NCBI GenBank assembly: GCA_900757285.1
Contig: CAAENI010000006.1
Location: 1 to 7,093, forward strand
Reading direction: 5' to 3'
Origin: an uncultured Collinsella sp.
GTDB taxonomy: Bacteria; Actinomycetota; Coriobacteriia; Coriobacteriales; Coriobacteriaceae
DNA: 7,093 nucleotides
Below, in pieces: positions 5,012 to 7,093 of the stretch. The notes under the pieces were generated by a model. It worked only from the letters and a program-made list of their open reading frames with translations, searched no databases and had not been told where the DNA came from. Every line of letters begins with the position of its first letter. The stretch's first letter is position 1. The position numbers and the translations under genes were made by a program.

Positions 5012-5020
5012 ATTCTATCA
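5012..5020 (-). promoter_or_regulatory. Candidate extended -10 promoter for the membrane peptide
   Basis: The minus strand reads TGATAGAAT, matching the extended -10 pattern TGnTAnAAT. A TTGATC at 5044-5039 is 21 bp upstream, too far for a normal -35, but extended -10 promoters need little -35. Transcription from here would give a leader of roughly 55 nt containing the SD-blocking hairpin. Confidence 0.35.
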
Positions 5021-5135
5021 GAGCGGCTGACTCCCGCCGATCAATTCATACTCCTCACCCTCGCCGAATTGCGAGCATGAAAGAATCGGCACTGGATGGC
5101 AGCACGCTAGGGCACCAACGATAGGCTTTCCAAAA

Positions 5136-6335
5136 CTAGCGAGGCGTGTCTCCGCGAGCGTAATCGCCTCGGTCGACCGCACGATCGACCTGCGGCGAGA
5201 TGTCGACGTTGCCACCATGGGCTCGGCCTGCGGCGCGAACGCGGTCATCGCCAGCATCGGGAACGGCGCCGGCGTAACGGTTGCGAATCTCCCTTGCGTA
5301 ACCGCGCCGGGCAAGAAGCTCATCGCGAACCGCCGGATCCTCGAGCAGATCTTCATCGCACTTCGGTGCGATGAACTTAGGGAAGAGATTGTAGGCGACG
5401 CCCTTGCTCGCCTTTGCCTGCTCGACCCACGCCGAATACGCTTTCTTAAGCCGTTGAATGTAAATCTCGCAACGCCTCTCATAAGGAAGGGCTCGCTCGG
5501 CTTCCAGCACGTTATTTTTAAAGGCCGCCTCAAGTTGCTTGACCGCAAACCGCCCGTCAAGACGAGTCAGGTTGAAAGTGCACTTCGGATTGCCGGCCTC
5601 TTTGATATCGAGATCTGTCGCATAGACTCGATTGTTCTTGATGAAAATGTCTACGCCCCATGAGGCAAGTAACTTTTTAAACTGCTCCATATTCTTCGGA
5701 TGACCTTCGTTGATTGCAAGATGGATCAACTCGCGCAGATTGTTTTTATAACTGTACTCACCGCGACCGATAATCTCCTTTTCTGTGTCGCGCGGCTGGC
5801 GATCGCGAATCTTCGAATTCTTCTTTCCCTTTTCGAGCTGGGCGAGATTCCAGTCCTTATCGAGTTCGCGGACCCATGAGGCGCGTTCGTACTTTCCATG
5901 CCGCCCGCCCGTCTCGCAACGCTTGCCGGTTAACAAATCGGTACGGCTGATCGCCATGTGCACTGCGTAGCGTTTTCCCGCCTTATCGCTTTCTTCGTGC
6001 AGCGCGAGAATCACTTGTTGATGCGGATAGTGCTTCGCAAGCCATTGCTCCGCGTAGGCCAAACATGCATCGGGGGTCATCTTGCCCCCGTTGCATGAGC
6101 ATTCTTCCGGAAGGAACGCGAGGATCTGATGAAGCAGGATTACGTTTTTGGCTCCGGCTCTCGATGGTTTGTCGTGATGGAAAACCTTTCTGGTTCTATC
6201 CATTTTCGAAAACCAGCGATCGCTGTATTCGATGTTCCAGCCGCCACGCGCAAGCGCATCTTTTCCGTTGATGTATTTACGGACGTTCTTTGCGTAGCGG
6301 TCGCTCGAAACGCTTTTCTGTTTGATAACCGTCAT
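5136..6335 (-). CDS. Relaxase (mobilization nuclease), MOBP/MobA-type
   Basis: A 399-residue protein whose first half has the layout of a relaxase/mobilization nuclease domain. Tyr14 or Tyr21 (DRYAKNVRKYINGKD) is the likely DNA-cleaving tyrosine. LLHQILAFLP (about 67-76) and the helix around 86-100 correspond to motif II. YPHQQVILALHEE...VHMAISRTD (103-133) corresponds to the metal-binding motif III. Usual family members show an H...HxH triad; here His113 and His126 remain and the third position is Ala, so the metal site is reduced or rearranged. The C-terminal half is basic and helical and may contact MobC or the coupling protein. ATG 6335 overlaps the mobC stop (ATGA), implying coupling. 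The enzyme would nick oriT and lead the strand out via a helper conjugation system, since no transport genes are seen. Confidence 0.85.
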   Translation of the reverse strand: MTVIKQKSVSSDRYAKNVRKYINGKDALARGGWNIEYSDRWFSKMDRTRKVFHHDKPSRAGAKNVILLHQILAFLPEECSCNGGKMTPDACLAYAEQWLAKHYPHQQVILALHEESDKAGKRYAVHMAISRTDLLTGKRCETGGRHGKYERASWVRELDKDWNLAQLEKGKKNSKIRDRQPRDTEKEIIGRGEYSYKNNLRELIHLAINEGHPKNMEQFKKLLASWGVDIFIKNNRVYATDLDIKEAGNPKCTFNLTRLDGRFAVKQLEAAFKNNVLEAERALPYERRCEIYIQRLKKAYSAWVEQAKASKGVAYNLFPKFIAPKCDEDLLEDPAVRDELLARRGYAREIRNRYAGAVPDAGDDRVRAAGRAHGGNVDISPQVDRAVDRGDYARGDTPR

Positions 6336-6865
6336 TTCACATCACCACCGACGAAATAGCGCTTCTCGAGCTCGTCGATGAAACGGTCTAGCTTACGCCC
6401 AACTTGATAGACCTTCTCAAGTGTTCGGAAAACCGCCTTCTCGTTATACGCCGGAAGACCCTGTGCATTTACGAAGTACATGAGCTGATTGAGGTTTGTT
6501 CCTTCCTTTAAAAGCTCGTGATAAATCTTGTCGATCGACGCTCGATCGACATCGATTTTCTCAACATTCCCTTTGAGCAGTACGCGACGAGCATACGAAC
6601 TGACAGTCATATCAAGGGAATCAGCATTGCTTTCAATTTTCTTTTTTTCTTCCGGCGAGACCCGGACGTGAATGTCATCGGTTCGGAATTTCTGGTCAGC
6701 GATTTCCGCAAAACTAAAATCGATATCGAGATCGTCAGCATTGCACAAAACGAGGCGTATGAGTTCCGCCTCGCTCATCTCATGTCGCTTTGCGATTGCG
6801 GTGATGGCTTTCTTCTCTTCATCGGAAAGAGACGCCTTGACGGTGTGTGGGCGGAGCCTGCTCAT
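6332..6865 (-). CDS. mobC: MobC-family relaxosome accessory protein
   Basis: A 177-residue protein carrying the MobC hallmark GTNLNQL (122-128) in a helical C-terminal domain. The N-terminal half looks like two ribbon-helix-helix units in tandem: residues about 7-42 (HTVKASLSDEEKKAITAIAK and on) and 62-98 (RTDDIHVRVSPEEKKKIE and on). Each has a beta-strand, a charged helix and a second helix. Most MobC proteins show one such unit, so the doubling is worth noting. MobC proteins bind oriT and help the relaxase reach its nick site. The start ATG 6865 is preceded by GGAGG at 4-nt spacing. It is the first gene of the mob operon, overlaps the relaxase by 4 nt, and reads away from the palindrome-rich region 6890-7090, as expected for an adjacent oriT that may also autoregulate it. 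Confidence 0.88.
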   Translation of the reverse strand: MSRLRPHTVKASLSDEEKKAITAIAKRHEMSEAELIRLVLCNADDLDIDFSFAEIADQKFRTDDIHVRVSPEEKKKIESNADSLDMTVSSYARRVLLKGNVEKIDVDRASIDKIYHELLKEGTNLNQLMYFVNAQGLPAYNEKAVFRTLEKVYQVGRKLDRFIDELEKRYFVGGDVK

Positions 6866-6889
6866 GATTCCTCCGGAAAACGAATCAGC

Positions 6890-6909
6890 GATCGGAGAGG
6901 CCTCCGATC
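6890..6909. promoter_or_regulatory. 8-bp inverted repeat, possible mobC operator
   Basis: GATCGGAG and CTCCGATC flank AGGC, 25 bp upstream of the mobC start. Ribbon-helix-helix proteins often bind short symmetric sites and repress their own promoter, so MobC is the natural candidate. No secure promoter boxes could be identified. Confidence 0.45.
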
Positions 6910-6944
6910 AAAACCTGCTATGCGATTCGCTTTCCTTTTGATGA

Positions 6945-7090
6945 GGAACGGCTGGCGTCGTTCCAAAAATGAAGAATCGACTTCGCGATTCTTTATCGCG
7001 AAGTTTCAACTTCACAACAACCTTATCGCCGTAGCAGGCGATTGCAAGATGACTGTGGGGGGTGTTTTTGTGGGTCCATCCGGACCCCCA
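6945..7090. other. Candidate origin of transfer (oriT)
   Basis: Non-coding DNA upstream of the mob operon with five closely spaced inverted repeats: GGAACG/CGTTCC (6945-6964), ACTTCGCGAT/ATCGCGAAGT (6980-7004, perfect 10-bp arms), GAAGTT/AACTTC (7000-7013), ATCGCC/GGCGAT (7025-7042) and GGGTCC/GGACCC (7072-7087). The first arm of the 10-bp hairpin also takes part in an alternative AGAATCG/CGATTCT stem (6973-6992). Inverted repeats next to mobC/relaxase genes are typical of oriT. The nick site was not recognised. The element may continue beyond the right edge. Confidence 0.55.
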
Positions 7091-7093
7091 AAA

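Noticed and set aside
4832..5080. 82-codon plus-strand ORF opposite the small membrane peptide
   Set aside because: The minus-strand frame has the strong Shine-Dalgarno and a membrane helix; this frame has no site.
5217..5663. 148-codon plus-strand ORF opposite the relaxase
   Set aside because: No ribosome binding site or motif; it is antisense to a recognised protein.
1..7093. tRNA, rRNA or CRISPR array
   Set aside because: No cloverleaf-like arms with TTCGA-type T-loop in context, no rRNA-like blocks and no regularly spaced repeats were seen.

Overview
The window looks like part of a mobilizable, possibly integrative, accessory element from a Gram-positive host with moderate to high G+C. 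Supporting signs are strong purine-rich ribosome binding sites, short or overlapping gene junctions, a tyrosine recombinase, a relaxase/MobC pair and a palindrome-rich candidate oriT. The style suggests an actinobacterium, perhaps a gut Coriobacteriia member. That placement is inference from protein style only and was not tested.

Layout, left to right. (1) 2-373 (+) is the C-terminal catalytic part of a tyrosine recombinase that runs off the left edge. (2) 374-591 is a leader with a TTGACA box and a long imperfect hairpin. (3) 592-1233 (+) encodes two small helix-turn-helix proteins: an excisionase-like protein and a winged-helix, replication-initiator-like protein. (4) 1255-1841 is low in coding certainty and rich in inverted repeats, with one doubtful zinc-ribbon-like ORF in the same frame as the winged-helix gene. 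(5) 1842-2411 (+) encodes an almost wholly coiled-coil protein. It converges on a perfect 18-bp inverted repeat at 2441-2481. (6) 4551 down to 2454 (-) is a tightly overlapping operon of three calcineurin-like metallophosphoesterases, two of them paralogues aligning residue for residue at the metal-binding motifs. (7) 4552-5135 holds regulatory RNA-like structures and two tiny convergent ORFs. One is a 41-residue single-membrane-helix basic protein whose Shine-Dalgarno sequence is sealed in a hairpin, an arrangement typical of type I toxin mRNAs. (8) 6865 down to 5136 (-) encodes MobC and a relaxase, joined by a 4-nt ATGA overlap. (9) 6866-7093 is a non-coding region packed with inverted repeats and is the best oriT candidate.

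How the parts fit: the recombinase with the excisionase-like HTH protein would handle integration and excision, the winged-helix protein possibly replication, and MobC, the relaxase and oriT would handle mobilization by a helper conjugation system. The phosphoesterase operon and the coiled-coil gene form a visibly more G+C-rich cargo block (about 1740-4560). The small membrane protein unit between cargo and mob genes may be an addiction module. The most interesting points are the three-phosphoesterase cargo operon with its switch-like leader, and the hairpin-locked membrane peptide gene, too short for routine ORF calling.
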